From assembly GCA_963843455.1 (NCBI GenBank), contig CAWJKE010000016.1, positions 1-64,000 on the forward strand: a stretch of 64,000 nt of DNA, written 5' to 3'. Every line of letters starts with the position of its first letter. Positions within the stretch are counted from its first letter, which is position 1. The translations under genes and the position numbers were made by a program. Origin of the DNA: CAIQPS01 sp963843455. Its GTDB lineage: Bacteria; Actinomycetota; Thermoleophilia; RBG-16-64-13. The notes under the pieces were generated by a model. That model had not been told where the DNA came from. It was given only the letters and a program-made list of their open reading frames with translations, and made no database searches. Positions 50,129 through 59,472 of the stretch are shown here, one piece after another.

Positions 50129-52918
50129 TTGTCGCTTCGCCTGAAGATCTATCTCATCGTGGGACTCACTCTGTTGGTGGCTGTGGCGATCGTCTTCTTG
50201 GTCTCGCAGACGGTCTTCATGCGCGGATTCGCCAGTGTCGAGAATGCCGAGATGCAGGAGCAGATCAAGCGCGCCAAGGCCGCGGTGCAATGGGATCTCA
50301 CGGAACTGAGCGCAGCCGCCCGGAGCTACTCCACGCGGGAAGACACCCTGGCGCTCCTGAAGGGGAAGGACCCGATACGCACCGACGCCGGCCTTCCGGC
50401 ATCGTTCTTCACCGGGTTCAACGCGAGCGCAGCCGCCCTCCTCAGCCCAGACGGAACGATCCTCTGGGGCCGCGGCTTCGACCCCGGCAGCCCCCTCGTG
50501 ACCTCCTTGCCGGGCGGCCTCGATGGCTACCTCACTCCCGGGGGGCCCTTGGCCCGGCGGCTCACTGCCGGGGGCGCGTCGTCCGGGATACTGATGCTCG
50601 ATCGCGGGCCGATGCTTATAGACATAGAGCCAATCCTTGATGTGCCGGGGGGAGCGGTCCGAGGAGCCTTCGTGGTGGGACGGTGGTTTGACGCCAGCAG
50701 CGTGTCGGAGCTTGGAAACCGGACCAGGCTCGACCTGGCCGTGCTGCCGGCATCCGCGTCCACCCTTCCTCCGGAAGTGCGAGATGCCGCTGCATCGGGC
50801 CGCCCAAGCGCAGAGACCTTCGTGATGCCGAAGAGCCCGAACACGGTCGCCGGGTACACGGTGCTGGAGGATCTGCTGGGAAAATCGGCACTGGTGATGC
50901 AGGTGGAGACGCCCCGGGCCATATATGCCCAAGGGGCCGCTAGTGTGCGCAACTTCATGCTCTCGCTGTTCATTTTGGTCCTGGTCTTCGGCCTGGTACT
51001 GAACCAGTTGCTCGAACGTTCGCTTTTTGGGAGGCTCGCCGGTCTCACTGCCCAGGTGCGCCGCATGGGCCCCGGCCGGGGAAAGCTGACCCCCATCGCA
51101 GTCGCCGGCCATGACGAGCTCGATCTCCTGGCGGAGACGATCAACACCGGGTTCTCGCAGCTGGAGACGACCCGCACCCAGCAGGAGTCGCAGGCTCGGA
51201 GCCTGGCCTCGACGCTCGATGAACTGGAAGGGCGCCACCGGGACCTGGAGAAGGCCCACGCCCGCCTTCAGCACCTACAGCACGTCAGCGCGTCGCTGGG
51301 AAGCAGCCTGGAGATCCAGGATGCGCTGGCCCAGATCGAAACCACGGCACTCGACATCTTCGAGGCCGATGAGATCTGGCTCCTCCGGTCACAGCCGGAC
51401 CAGCAGCAACTCACGGGGCTGGGAGCATTCTTCCGCGAGAAACCCGGCCACGCCAAGTTGCCCCGGCTTTTCGGCTGCGAACGCCCGGACGCGGGACTAC
51501 CGCAACAGGCGAACCGGCTCCTCAGAGCTGTCTTCCAGGGTTCCGACGCCATCTTCATAGCCTCTCTCGCCGCCTTGACCAAGGACGAGCAACTGAGGCT
51601 CTTCCGCGGAGCGCTGCCCGACCTGGGAGGGTTCCAATCACTCGCGCTGGTCCCTCTAATCGCGGATGGTGCCCCTCTCGGTCTGGCGATATCGGCGTCG
51701 CGGGCATTGTCCGAGTTCACAGCCGACCGAAGGTCAACCATCCTCCTGTTCGCCGCCCAGGTGGCCCAGGCTCTCAAGAACACGCGGCTTGTTGGGGAGA
51801 TCAAGGCTCTGGGCGAGATCGATTCGCTGAGCGGGCTGTTCAACCGAAGGCGGGCGCTCGAGCAACTCGAGATGGAGATCCGGCGGGCCCAACGCTACGA
51901 AGGCAAATTCGCGGTGCTGATCGCAGACATCGACAACTTCAAGTTCTTCAACGATACGTACGGCCACCCGCTCGGAGACGAGATCATCAGGCGCGTCGCC
52001 GAGATCCTGTGCCGCAGGAGCCGCAGCTCGGACTTCGTGGCCCGTTTCGGCGGTGACGAGTTCCTTCTTATCCTCCCTGAGGCCTATCGCGCCGACGCGA
52101 AGACGGTGGCGGACCAAATGCGTGCCTTGCTTTCCTCCCTTCCGTACGTCGCCCCCGACGGCGCCCGGATCCCCCTACGCATGAGCTTTGGCGCCTCCTC
52201 GTTTCCAGAGGACGGCCAGGACGCGGCGGCCCTCATCGCGGTGGCCGACGCCAACCTATACGAATCCAAGCGATGGGGCGGCGATACTGTCACCCTCCGG
52301 CCCGAGCCGATCAGCGGAGAGGCGATCGATTCGCGGGCCTTCAGCACCCTGGATTCCCTGGTGAGCGCGGTCGACAACAAGGACCACTACACCCGGCGGC
52401 ACTCGGCCCAGGTGGCCGAGCTTACCGCCGTCATCGCCAAGGCGCTCGGTCTAGATGACGAGCAGCAGGAGGCACTGGCCGTCGCCTCCTTGCTTCACGA
52501 CGTCGGCAAGATCGGGGTGCCCGACCGGATCCTCCGAAAACCGGGGTCGCTCACCGACAAGGAACTGGACTATATGAGGCAACACCCGCTCTTAGGCAGC
52601 ATGATGATCTCGCAGCATCTGCCCGAGAGCGCCGAGGTGAAGGAAGCCGTGGCTTCGCACCACGAGCGCTGGGATGGGACCGGCTATCCGGCCCGTCTGC
52701 ATGGCCGTGACATCCCCTTGCTGGCAAGGATCCTCGCCGTGGCGGACTCGTATTCGGCGATGACGACCGATCGCCCGTACCGAGCGGCCGCGGATGCACG
52801 CGAGGCTATGGAGAAGTTGCTGGAGGGAAGCGGGACCCAGTTCGACCCGGAGGTAGTGCGCGCTTTCGCCGCCTGCTCTACTGCGCCTTGCTCCGCAGAT
52901 TCCGGGTCTTGTCAATAG
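50129..52918 (+). CDS. Membrane sensor with GGDEF and HD-GYP domains (c-di-GMP turnover)
   Basis: 929 aa. A first helix (IYLIVGLTLLVAVAIVFLVS), a CHASE-type extracytoplasmic domain, a second helix near 275-295, HAMP, a GAF-like domain (about 395-560), then GGDEF and HD-GYP. RFGGDEFLLILP keeps the diguanylate cyclase signature, and RSSD five residues before it is an intact inhibitory RxxD site. LLHDVGKIGVPDRIL and HHERWDGTGYPARL carry the HD and GYP signatures of c-di-GMP phosphodiesterase. It could make or break c-di-GMP, so it may set the signal read by the riboswitch and MshEN ATPase. The start is TTG 50129 after GGAGGGG. Confidence 0.93.
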   Translation: MSLRLKIYLIVGLTLLVAVAIVFLVSQTVFMRGFASVENAEMQEQIKRAKAAVQWDLTELSAAARSYSTREDTLALLKGKDPIRTDAGLPASFFTGFNASAAALLSPDGTILWGRGFDPGSPLVTSLPGGLDGYLTPGGPLARRLTAGGASSGILMLDRGPMLIDIEPILDVPGGAVRGAFVVGRWFDASSVSELGNRTRLDLAVLPASASTLPPEVRDAAASGRPSAETFVMPKSPNTVAGYTVLEDLLGKSALVMQVETPRAIYAQGAASVRNFMLSLFILVLVFGLVLNQLLERSLFGRLAGLTAQVRRMGPGRGKLTPIAVAGHDELDLLAETINTGFSQLETTRTQQESQARSLASTLDELEGRHRDLEKAHARLQHLQHVSASLGSSLEIQDALAQIETTALDIFEADEIWLLRSQPDQQQLTGLGAFFREKPGHAKLPRLFGCERPDAGLPQQANRLLRAVFQGSDAIFIASLAALTKDEQLRLFRGALPDLGGFQSLALVPLIADGAPLGLAISASRALSEFTADRRSTILLFAAQVAQALKNTRLVGEIKALGEIDSLSGLFNRRRALEQLEMEIRRAQRYEGKFAVLIADIDNFKFFNDTYGHPLGDEIIRRVAEILCRRSRSSDFVARFGGDEFLLILPEAYRADAKTVADQMRALLSSLPYVAPDGARIPLRMSFGASSFPEDGQDAAALIAVADANLYESKRWGGDTVTLRPEPISGEAIDSRAFSTLDSLVSAVDNKDHYTRRHSAQVAELTAVIAKALGLDDEQQEALAVASLLHDVGKIGVPDRILRKPGSLTDKELDYMRQHPLLGSMMISQHLPESAEVKEAVASHHERWDGTGYPARLHGRDIPLLARILAVADSYSAMTTDRPYRAAADAREAMEKLLEGSGTQFDPEVVRAFAACSTAPCSADSGSCQ

Positions 52919-54002
52919 CCTGTAGCTTAGCTAGAGCCTTAGCTTCTATCTGACGGATCCGCTCGCGGGTGACGCCAAAACGCTTCGCGACCTCTTCCAG
53001 CGTACGCGGATGCTCGCCCTTGAGTCCAAAGCGAAGCTCGATCACCTTGCGTTCGCGGTACGGCAGCATGGCGAGAGCGTCGTTGACTCCGTCGCGGTCG
53101 AGCTGAGAGGCCACCGCGTCGAACGACCGGACGGCGTCCTCGTCTTCGATGAAGTCACCCAACTCGGAATCCTCTTCTTCGCCGATGGGCGTCTCGAGCG
53201 ACACCGTGGTCTGGCTGATGCGCAAGATCTCGCGGATCTCCCCATCGGTCATGCCCATCTCGGCGGCTATCTCCTCGGGCAAAGGCTCCCGGCCCATGTT
53301 CTGCAGCAACTGCCGCTGCACGCGGATGAGCTTGTTGATCTTCTCCACCATGTGGACAGGGATGCGGATGGTCCTCGCCTTGTCGGCGATGGCCCTGGTG
53401 ATGGCCTGCCGGATCCACCAGGTGGCGTAGGTGGAGAACTTGTGGCCCTTGCGGTAGTCGAACTTCTCCACCGCCCGGATGAGCCCCAGGTTGCCCTCCT
53501 GGATGAGGTCCAGGAAACTCATGCCGTCAGTGTGATAACGCTTGGCGATGGACACCACCAGCCGCAGATTGGCCTCGGTAAGCTCGTGTTTGGCCCGGAT
53601 ATCGCCTCGCTCGATGCGCTTGGCGAGCGACACTTCCTGTTGAGCAGTGAGCAGCTTGACCCGGCCGATCTCCTTGAGATACATCCGGACCGGATCGGTA
53701 GTGGGAACATCCACACTCAGATCAAGCTCGTCCGACCCCCGAGGCCACTCCCGTTGTTCCTCCCGAGCATCGAGCTCGAGCTCCTCGTCGGAGTCCAAAC
53801 CGGACTCGTCCACGACCTCGATACCCTGGTCGAGCAGGGTGGTGTACATGAGTTCGATCTGCTCGGTGGTCAGGTCGACCTCAGATAGCACTTCGGCTAT
53901 GTCCTCGGCGGTGACGAAGCCCCGGCCGCGGCCGAGCTCCACCAGCCCGTCGACTTCCTCGATATTGACTATCCAGCCTTCCGGCGCAGGAGTCCCGGTC
54001 AA
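52878..54002 (-). CDS. RpoD-family sigma factor (copy A)
   Basis: 374 aa with all sigma70 regions: region 1.2 (DPVRMYLKEIGRVKLLT), region 2 (EANLRLVVSIAKRY, FSTYATWWIRQAITRAIADKARTIRIPVHM), region 3 and region 4 (PRTLEEVAKRFGVTRERIRQIEAKALAKL). The N-terminal 95 residues are acidic. It starts with TTG at 54002 or an internal GTG at 53969. Its last 41 bases overlap the end of the convergent GGDEF/HD-GYP gene. A second RpoD-like gene lies 4.4 kb away, so one is probably an alternative group 2 factor; this copy is not in the dnaG operon. Confidence 0.93.
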   Translation of the reverse strand: MTGTPAPEGWIVNIEEVDGLVELGRGRGFVTAEDIAEVLSEVDLTTEQIELMYTTLLDQGIEVVDESGLDSDEELELDAREEQREWPRGSDELDLSVDVPTTDPVRMYLKEIGRVKLLTAQQEVSLAKRIERGDIRAKHELTEANLRLVVSIAKRYHTDGMSFLDLIQEGNLGLIRAVEKFDYRKGHKFSTYATWWIRQAITRAIADKARTIRIPVHMVEKINKLIRVQRQLLQNMGREPLPEEIAAEMGMTDGEIREILRISQTTVSLETPIGEEEDSELGDFIEDEDAVRSFDAVASQLDRDGVNDALAMLPYRERKVIELRFGLKGEHPRTLEEVAKRFGVTRERIRQIEAKALAKLQAIDKTRNLRSKAQ

Positions 54003-54038
54003 CTTACCCCTCCCGAGTCGCGACGGTGGAAGATTACG

Positions 54039-54449
54039 TTACGCTCCGGGCGCAACTGAGCCCGGTGTCTCGGGCGCGGCCGGCCGGCCGTCGCTGAGCC
54101 ATTTGCTGCCATACTCGCGCATGTGCTCGATGAGGGGGATGAGGTCCCAGCCCATCTCGGTGAGCGTGTACTCCACCCGCGGAGGAACTTCGGCGAAGCT
54201 CTTGCGGGTGACGATGGCCGACTTCTCGAGAGCCTTGAGCCGCTCGGAGAGAGTCTTTGGGCTGATGCCCACGAGCGAGCGTTCCAGCGCGCTGAACCGA
54301 TTGATGCCGGCAGAGAGATCCCGAAGGATCAGGAGGGTCCACTTGCCGGAGATGATGTCGGCGGTCCTGAGAACCGGACAGGTCTCAGGGTGCACGCTAG
54401 ACGATTGCACGATGCCGGCACCCCCGCTGGCTTGTCGAGCATTGTTCAA
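54039..54449 (-). CDS. HxlR-family transcriptional regulator
   Basis: 136 aa at most. The winged helix matches the family: a conserved Cys (HPETCPVLRTADIISGKW), TLLILRDLSAGINRFSALERSL, ISPKTLSERLKALEKSAIV, PPRVEYTLTEMGW. HxlR regulators sense thiol-reactive or aldehyde compounds, often through that Cys. The ORF opens with TTG 54449, but GTG 54410 with a GGGGGT upstream gives a more typical length. It is transcribed toward rpoD copy A; no other target is obvious. Confidence 0.88.
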   Translation of the reverse strand: MNNARQASGGAGIVQSSSVHPETCPVLRTADIISGKWTLLILRDLSAGINRFSALERSLVGISPKTLSERLKALEKSAIVTRKSFAEVPPRVEYTLTEMGWDLIPLIEHMREYGSKWLSDGRPAAPETPGSVAPGA

Positions 54450-54485
54450 AAAGGTAAGGAAAGGTACCAGAGATATACGGCCTTT

Positions 54486-55913
54486 TCAACCCTTTGCAGG
54501 GCCTCTTAGGTGGCTGTGCAGAAGTTCGTTGACCAGTTGCGGGTTGGCCTGACCGCGGGTCTCCTTCATGACCTGGCCCACGAAGAAGCCAAGCACTTTG
54601 TCCCGGCCTTGTCTGAACTCCTCGGCAGGACCCGGGTTGGCTGCCACGATGCGGCTCACGATCGCGTCGAGCTCGCCGGCGTCGGAGATCTGACCGAGTC
54701 CCTTCTCCGCGACGATGGACCTGGCGTCCCCGCCGGTCTCGGCCATGGCCTCGAACACCTCTTTGGCCATCTTGCCGGAGAGCGTGCCGTCGAGCATGAG
54801 GCCCAGCAACTCCGCAAGCGCCTGCGGCGACACCGGGCAGTCGCGCGCGTCGAGCCCGGAAATGTTGAGATAGGCCGAGACGTCACCCAGCACCCAGTTG
54901 GCCGACATGCGCGGGTCTCCGGTGATGCCGGCGACGGCCTCGAAGTAATCGCCCAATGGCTTGTCGGCCGCCAGGACCGCCGCGTCCTTGGGCGGCAGGC
55001 CATACCGGCCCACCAGCCTCTCCTTGCGGGCCGCCGGCAGCTCGGGTAGCCCCGCCCGGACTCGCTCCACGTATTCCGCATCCAGTTCGATGGGTGGCAG
55101 ATCGGGTTCTGGGAAATACCGGTAGTCGTGGGCTTCTTCCTTGCTGCGCAGGGTCGACACCCGTCCGGTCGCCGGATCGAAGTGGACCGTCTCCTGAACA
55201 ATCCGCTCTCCGGCCTCCAGGCTATCAATCTGGCGCTCGATCTCGGCCTCCACCCCCCGGTGGAGAAACCGGAAGGAGTTCATGTTCTTGAGCTCGGTCT
55301 TGGTGCCGAACGGGTGTCCGGGGTGGCGCACCGACACGTTGGCGTCACAGCGGAGGGAGCCTTCTTCCATGTTGACGTCGGACACCTCGAGTTGCTGGAC
55401 CAGGCTGCGAAGCTGGGTCAGGAAAGCGCGGGCCTGATCGGGCGTGGAGATATCGGGCTCGGAAACGATCTCGACGAGGGGCGTTCCGCCACGGTTGAAG
55501 TCCACCAGCGAGTAGTCGGCCCCGGCGATGCGTCCGGAAGCGCCGCCCGCGTGCACGAGCTTGCCGGCATCCTCTTCCAGGTGGACCCGGGTTATGCCGA
55601 CACGCAAGATCGTGCCGTCCTCCAGTTCCACGTCCAGATGTCCGCCGATGCCCAGAGGCAGATCGTACTGCGAGATCTGGTAGGCCTTAGGCAGGTCCGG
55701 ATAGAAGTAGTTCTTCCGGTGGAAGATGGTGCGATCCGCGATGCGGCAGTCGAGGGCCAGGGCGATACGCGTGGCGTATTCGATCGCCTTCTCGTTGGTC
55801 ACCGGAAGCACGCCCGGATGGCCCAAGCATATCGGGCAGACATGGGTGTTCGGCGGCTCGCCGAATGTGACCTGGCACCCGCAGAACATCTTCGTCCGGG
55901 TGCTGAGCTGCAC
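54486..55913 (-). CDS. gatB: Asp/Glu-tRNA amidotransferase subunit B (N terminus frameshifted)
   Basis: 475 aa visible. GatB binds tRNA and, with GatA and GatC, converts Glu-tRNAGln (or Asp-tRNAAsn) to the amide. FCGCQVTFGEPPNTHVCPICLGHPG, AGKLVHAGGASGRIAGADYSLVDFNRGGTPLVEIVSEPDI and the tail domain (VNELLHSHL) are intact. Family N termini read MxWEAVIGLEIHVQLST. Here WEAVIGLEIHV lies in frame upstream of the GTG at 55913 but with no start codon, while ATG 55986 (ATGA overlap with gatA) is in another frame. Removing one C near 55945 would join them. The true gene therefore probably spans 54486-55986, with an assembly or real indel. Confidence 0.93.
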   Translation of the reverse strand: MQLSTRTKMFCGCQVTFGEPPNTHVCPICLGHPGVLPVTNEKAIEYATRIALALDCRIADRTIFHRKNYFYPDLPKAYQISQYDLPLGIGGHLDVELEDGTILRVGITRVHLEEDAGKLVHAGGASGRIAGADYSLVDFNRGGTPLVEIVSEPDISTPDQARAFLTQLRSLVQQLEVSDVNMEEGSLRCDANVSVRHPGHPFGTKTELKNMNSFRFLHRGVEAEIERQIDSLEAGERIVQETVHFDPATGRVSTLRSKEEAHDYRYFPEPDLPPIELDAEYVERVRAGLPELPAARKERLVGRYGLPPKDAAVLAADKPLGDYFEAVAGITGDPRMSANWVLGDVSAYLNISGLDARDCPVSPQALAELLGLMLDGTLSGKMAKEVFEAMAETGGDARSIVAEKGLGQISDAGELDAIVSRIVAANPGPAEEFRQGRDKVLGFFVGQVMKETRGQANPQLVNELLHSHLRGPAKG

Positions 55914-55982
55914 GTGGATCTCCAGACCGATGACCGCTTCCCAGGCGCGCCTCGGCCGCGGGAGTTCCGCCGCCCTGCGCGC

Positions 55983-57494
55983 TCATCGCGTCACCTCCCT
56001 TTCGGCGGCCTCCAGAGGCGCCACCGTCGGAACCTGGAGGCGCTGCTCGACGGCGTGAGCCGCATTGAGCAGCCCCGTCTCCGAGAAGTGGGGCCCGATG
56101 ATCTGGAACCCCACCGGCAGACCCGCCGAGAACCCGGCCGGGATGCTGATGCCGGGCAGGGCGGCCAGGTTCACCGGGATGGTGCAGAGGTCGGACAGGT
56201 ACATCGCCAACGGGTCGGCGATCCGCTCCCCGATCTTGAACGCCACGGTGGGCGACGTGGGCGAGATGAGGAAGTCGAAGCTCTGAAACGCCCGGGAGAA
56301 GTCCTGGATGATGAGAGTCCGGGTCCGCTGGGCCTGGGCGTAGTAGGCGTCGTAGTAGCCGGCGGAAAGGGCGTAGGTGCCGATCATGATCCGCCGCTTG
56401 ACCTCGGTGCCGAAGCCTTCGCTGCGCGTCCGGGTATACATCTCGTACAGGTCTTCGGCGTGGGCCGTCCGGTGGCCGTAGCGGACCCCGTCAAAGCGGG
56501 CCAGGTTGGCACTGGCCTCGGAGGGGGCGATCAGGTAGTAGGCGGCGATGCCCCGCTCCACGCTCGGCAGGCTCACTTCTTCGCAGACCCCGCCCAGCGC
56601 GCCGATGGCGTCCACCGCGGAGTCGAACACTTCCCGCACGCCCGGCTCGATCGCGTCGCCGATGAATTCCTTGATGACCCCAAAGCGGAGCCCCTCGAGC
56701 GCGCTCCGGGCCGGCACCCCCGCAGGCTCCCTCAGCCCCAAGCTGGTGGAGTCGAGGGGATCGCGGCCGGCGATGAGGTCCAAAAGGGCGGCGTTGTCCT
56801 TGACGTCATGGGTGAGCGGGCCTATCTGGTCCAGCGAGCTGGCGAACGCCACCAAACCGTAGCGGCTGACCGCGCCGTAGGTCGGCTTGAGCCCCACCAC
56901 GCCGCACAGCGAAGCCGGCTGGCGGATAGAGCCACCGGTGTCGGTGCCCAGGGCCCAGGGAGCCTCCGAGGCGGCGACGCACGCGGCCGAACCGCCGCTG
57001 GAGCCACCCGGCACACGGTCGAGGTCCCAGGGGTTCCGGGTAGTCTGGAAGGCGGAGTTCTCGGTGGAGCTGCCCATGGCGAACTCGTCCATGTTGAGCT
57101 TGCCCAGGAAGATGAGGCCCGCGGCCCTCAACTTGGCGATGATGGTGGCGTCGTACGGAGGAATATAGCCCTTGAGGATCTTGGAGCCGCAGGTGGTCTC
57201 CATGCCCTCGACCGCGAAGATGTCTTTGAGCGCTATCGGCACGCCCTCCCAGGGCAGCCGATCCGCGAGCGGCTTATCGTCCACCCGCGCCGCCGCCGCC
57301 ATGGCCCCGGCCTCGTCGACCAGGAGAAAGGACTGCACTTGCCCGTCGACGGCCGCGATGCGGTCGAGGTAGGCCCGGGTGAGCTCGCGGGCCGACACTG
57401 CTCCCGACGCCAGAAGCTCCCGGCACTGCCAGGCGGTGAGCCCCACGACTTCCACCGGGCCGCCGCCCAGCGGATCTTCGCCCACGCCGGTCAC
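55983..57494 (-). CDS. gatA: Glu-tRNA(Gln) amidotransferase subunit A
   Basis: 503 aa amidase-signature enzyme that releases ammonia from glutamine for GatB. The Ser-cisSer-Lys triad is present: Lys in PIALKDIFAVEG, the Ser-rich GGSSGGSAACVA, and the nucleophile in GTDTGGSIRQPAS. It starts at GTG 57494, which overlaps the gatC stop; its own stop overlaps the gatB ATG. The order gatC-gatA-gatB with four-base overlaps is the common bacterial operon. Confidence 0.96.
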   Translation of the reverse strand: MTGVGEDPLGGGPVEVVGLTAWQCRELLASGAVSARELTRAYLDRIAAVDGQVQSFLLVDEAGAMAAAARVDDKPLADRLPWEGVPIALKDIFAVEGMETTCGSKILKGYIPPYDATIIAKLRAAGLIFLGKLNMDEFAMGSSTENSAFQTTRNPWDLDRVPGGSSGGSAACVAASEAPWALGTDTGGSIRQPASLCGVVGLKPTYGAVSRYGLVAFASSLDQIGPLTHDVKDNAALLDLIAGRDPLDSTSLGLREPAGVPARSALEGLRFGVIKEFIGDAIEPGVREVFDSAVDAIGALGGVCEEVSLPSVERGIAAYYLIAPSEASANLARFDGVRYGHRTAHAEDLYEMYTRTRSEGFGTEVKRRIMIGTYALSAGYYDAYYAQAQRTRTLIIQDFSRAFQSFDFLISPTSPTVAFKIGERIADPLAMYLSDLCTIPVNLAALPGISIPAGFSAGLPVGFQIIGPHFSETGLLNAAHAVEQRLQVPTVAPLEAAEREVTR

Positions 57495-57772
57495 CCTATC
57501 CGCGGGACCACGAACTGTCCGCGCTCGACGTCGGGACCGTTGGCCATCGCCGCCTCGTGGGAAAGCCCGGGCCGTGGTTCGTCGGGACGCAGCACGTTGT
57601 TGAGGGTCACCGCGTGCGACGTGGTCTCCAGCCCCGAGAGGTCCAGTTCGGCGAGTTGTTTGACGTACTCGATGATCTGGTCAAGCTCCGGCTGCAGCCG
57701 CGCGAGTTCCTCCTCGTCGAAGTGAAGACGCGCGAGCTTTGCCACATGCTCGACCTCGTGCCGGGAAATCAT
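57491..57772 (-). CDS. gatC: Glu-tRNA(Gln) amidotransferase subunit C
   Basis: 93 aa, a belt subunit that stabilises GatA-GatB. Typical features: ISRHEVEHVAKLARLHFDEEEL, ELDQIIEYVKQLAELD, LRPDEPRPGLS, and the C-terminal GQFVVPRIG. It starts at ATG 57772 with AAGGAG eight bases upstream. Confidence 0.95.
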   Translation of the reverse strand: MISRHEVEHVAKLARLHFDEEELARLQPELDQIIEYVKQLAELDLSGLETTSHAVTLNNVLRPDEPRPGLSHEAAMANGPDVERGQFVVPRIG

Positions 57773-57949
57773 CGCGGGGTTCTCCTTGGAGAGCGGGATG
57801 GCGCGGGGATTATAGCCGAAAGTCGTTCCGAAACAGGCTCCAAGAAAAGGGCGCCCTGGAAGGCGCCCGAGAGGAGAAAGGAGAGCCCTTTGAATGGGAA
57901 GAACTCTCACTCTTTCTATCGGCGGGCACCCTCGAGACTTTAGGCGCAC

Positions 57950-57982
57950 AAAAAAGGCCCCGCCGGAGCGGGGCCAAAAGAA
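57950..57982 (-). terminator. Terminator of the cold-shock gene
   Basis: On the minus strand GGCCCCGC pairs across CTCCGGC with GCGGGGCC and is followed by TTTTTT. It lies about 30 bp past the stop at 58014. A second hairpin (GGGCGCC/GGCGCCC, about 57848-57868) lies closer to gatC. Confidence 0.75.
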
Positions 57983-58013
57983 TGACGGGAAGAGACTATC
58001 TCTTCTTTTCGGT

Positions 58014-58214
58014 CTACACCGCTGTGACGTTCGCCGCCTGCAGACCTTTAGGACCTTGGACCACCTCGAACCGGACGGCCTGACCTTCCGCCAACGTGCG
58101 GAAGCCTTCTACCTGGATCTCACTGAAATGGACGAAGAGATCCTCACCCTCCGGCTGCTCAATGAATCCATAGCCCTTCTCGGGACTAAACCACTTGACA
58201 GTCCCCTCAGCCAA
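58014..58214 (-). CDS. Cold-shock (CspA-type) protein
   Basis: 66 aa from TTG 58214, chosen because GGAGG lies eight bases upstream and AEGTVKWFSPEKGYGFI is the standard family start; ATG 58229 adds five residues. RNA-binding motifs RNP1 (KGYGFIE) and RNP2 (DLFVHFS) are intact. It acts as an RNA chaperone. A single gene with its own terminator, and an untranslated leader before the start is likely as for other csp genes. Confidence 0.92.
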   Translation of the reverse strand: MAEGTVKWFSPEKGYGFIEQPEGEDLFVHFSEIQVEGFRTLAEGQAVRFEVVQGPKGLQAANVTAV

Positions 58215-58392
58215 CCCTGCAACCTCCATGTCTTCTGGAGCGACGCGGCACCCGCGCCCACCCCACTCTACTGCGTTGCCGACCCGCGAAACGGATCGGC
58301 TCCGCTACAGTACCGGAACCAGTGACCCTGGTCAAGCCTTTAGACGCTCGCAAGGTCAGCTATTAGAACGAAATATCGTCCCCGGAGGATAC

Positions 58393-59472
<1,080 letters not shown>

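Noticed and set aside
55128..57725. Open frame of 865 codons on the plus strand
   Set aside because: Antisense to gatB and gatA with shadow-type composition; the minus-strand genes have full family motifs and operon overlaps.
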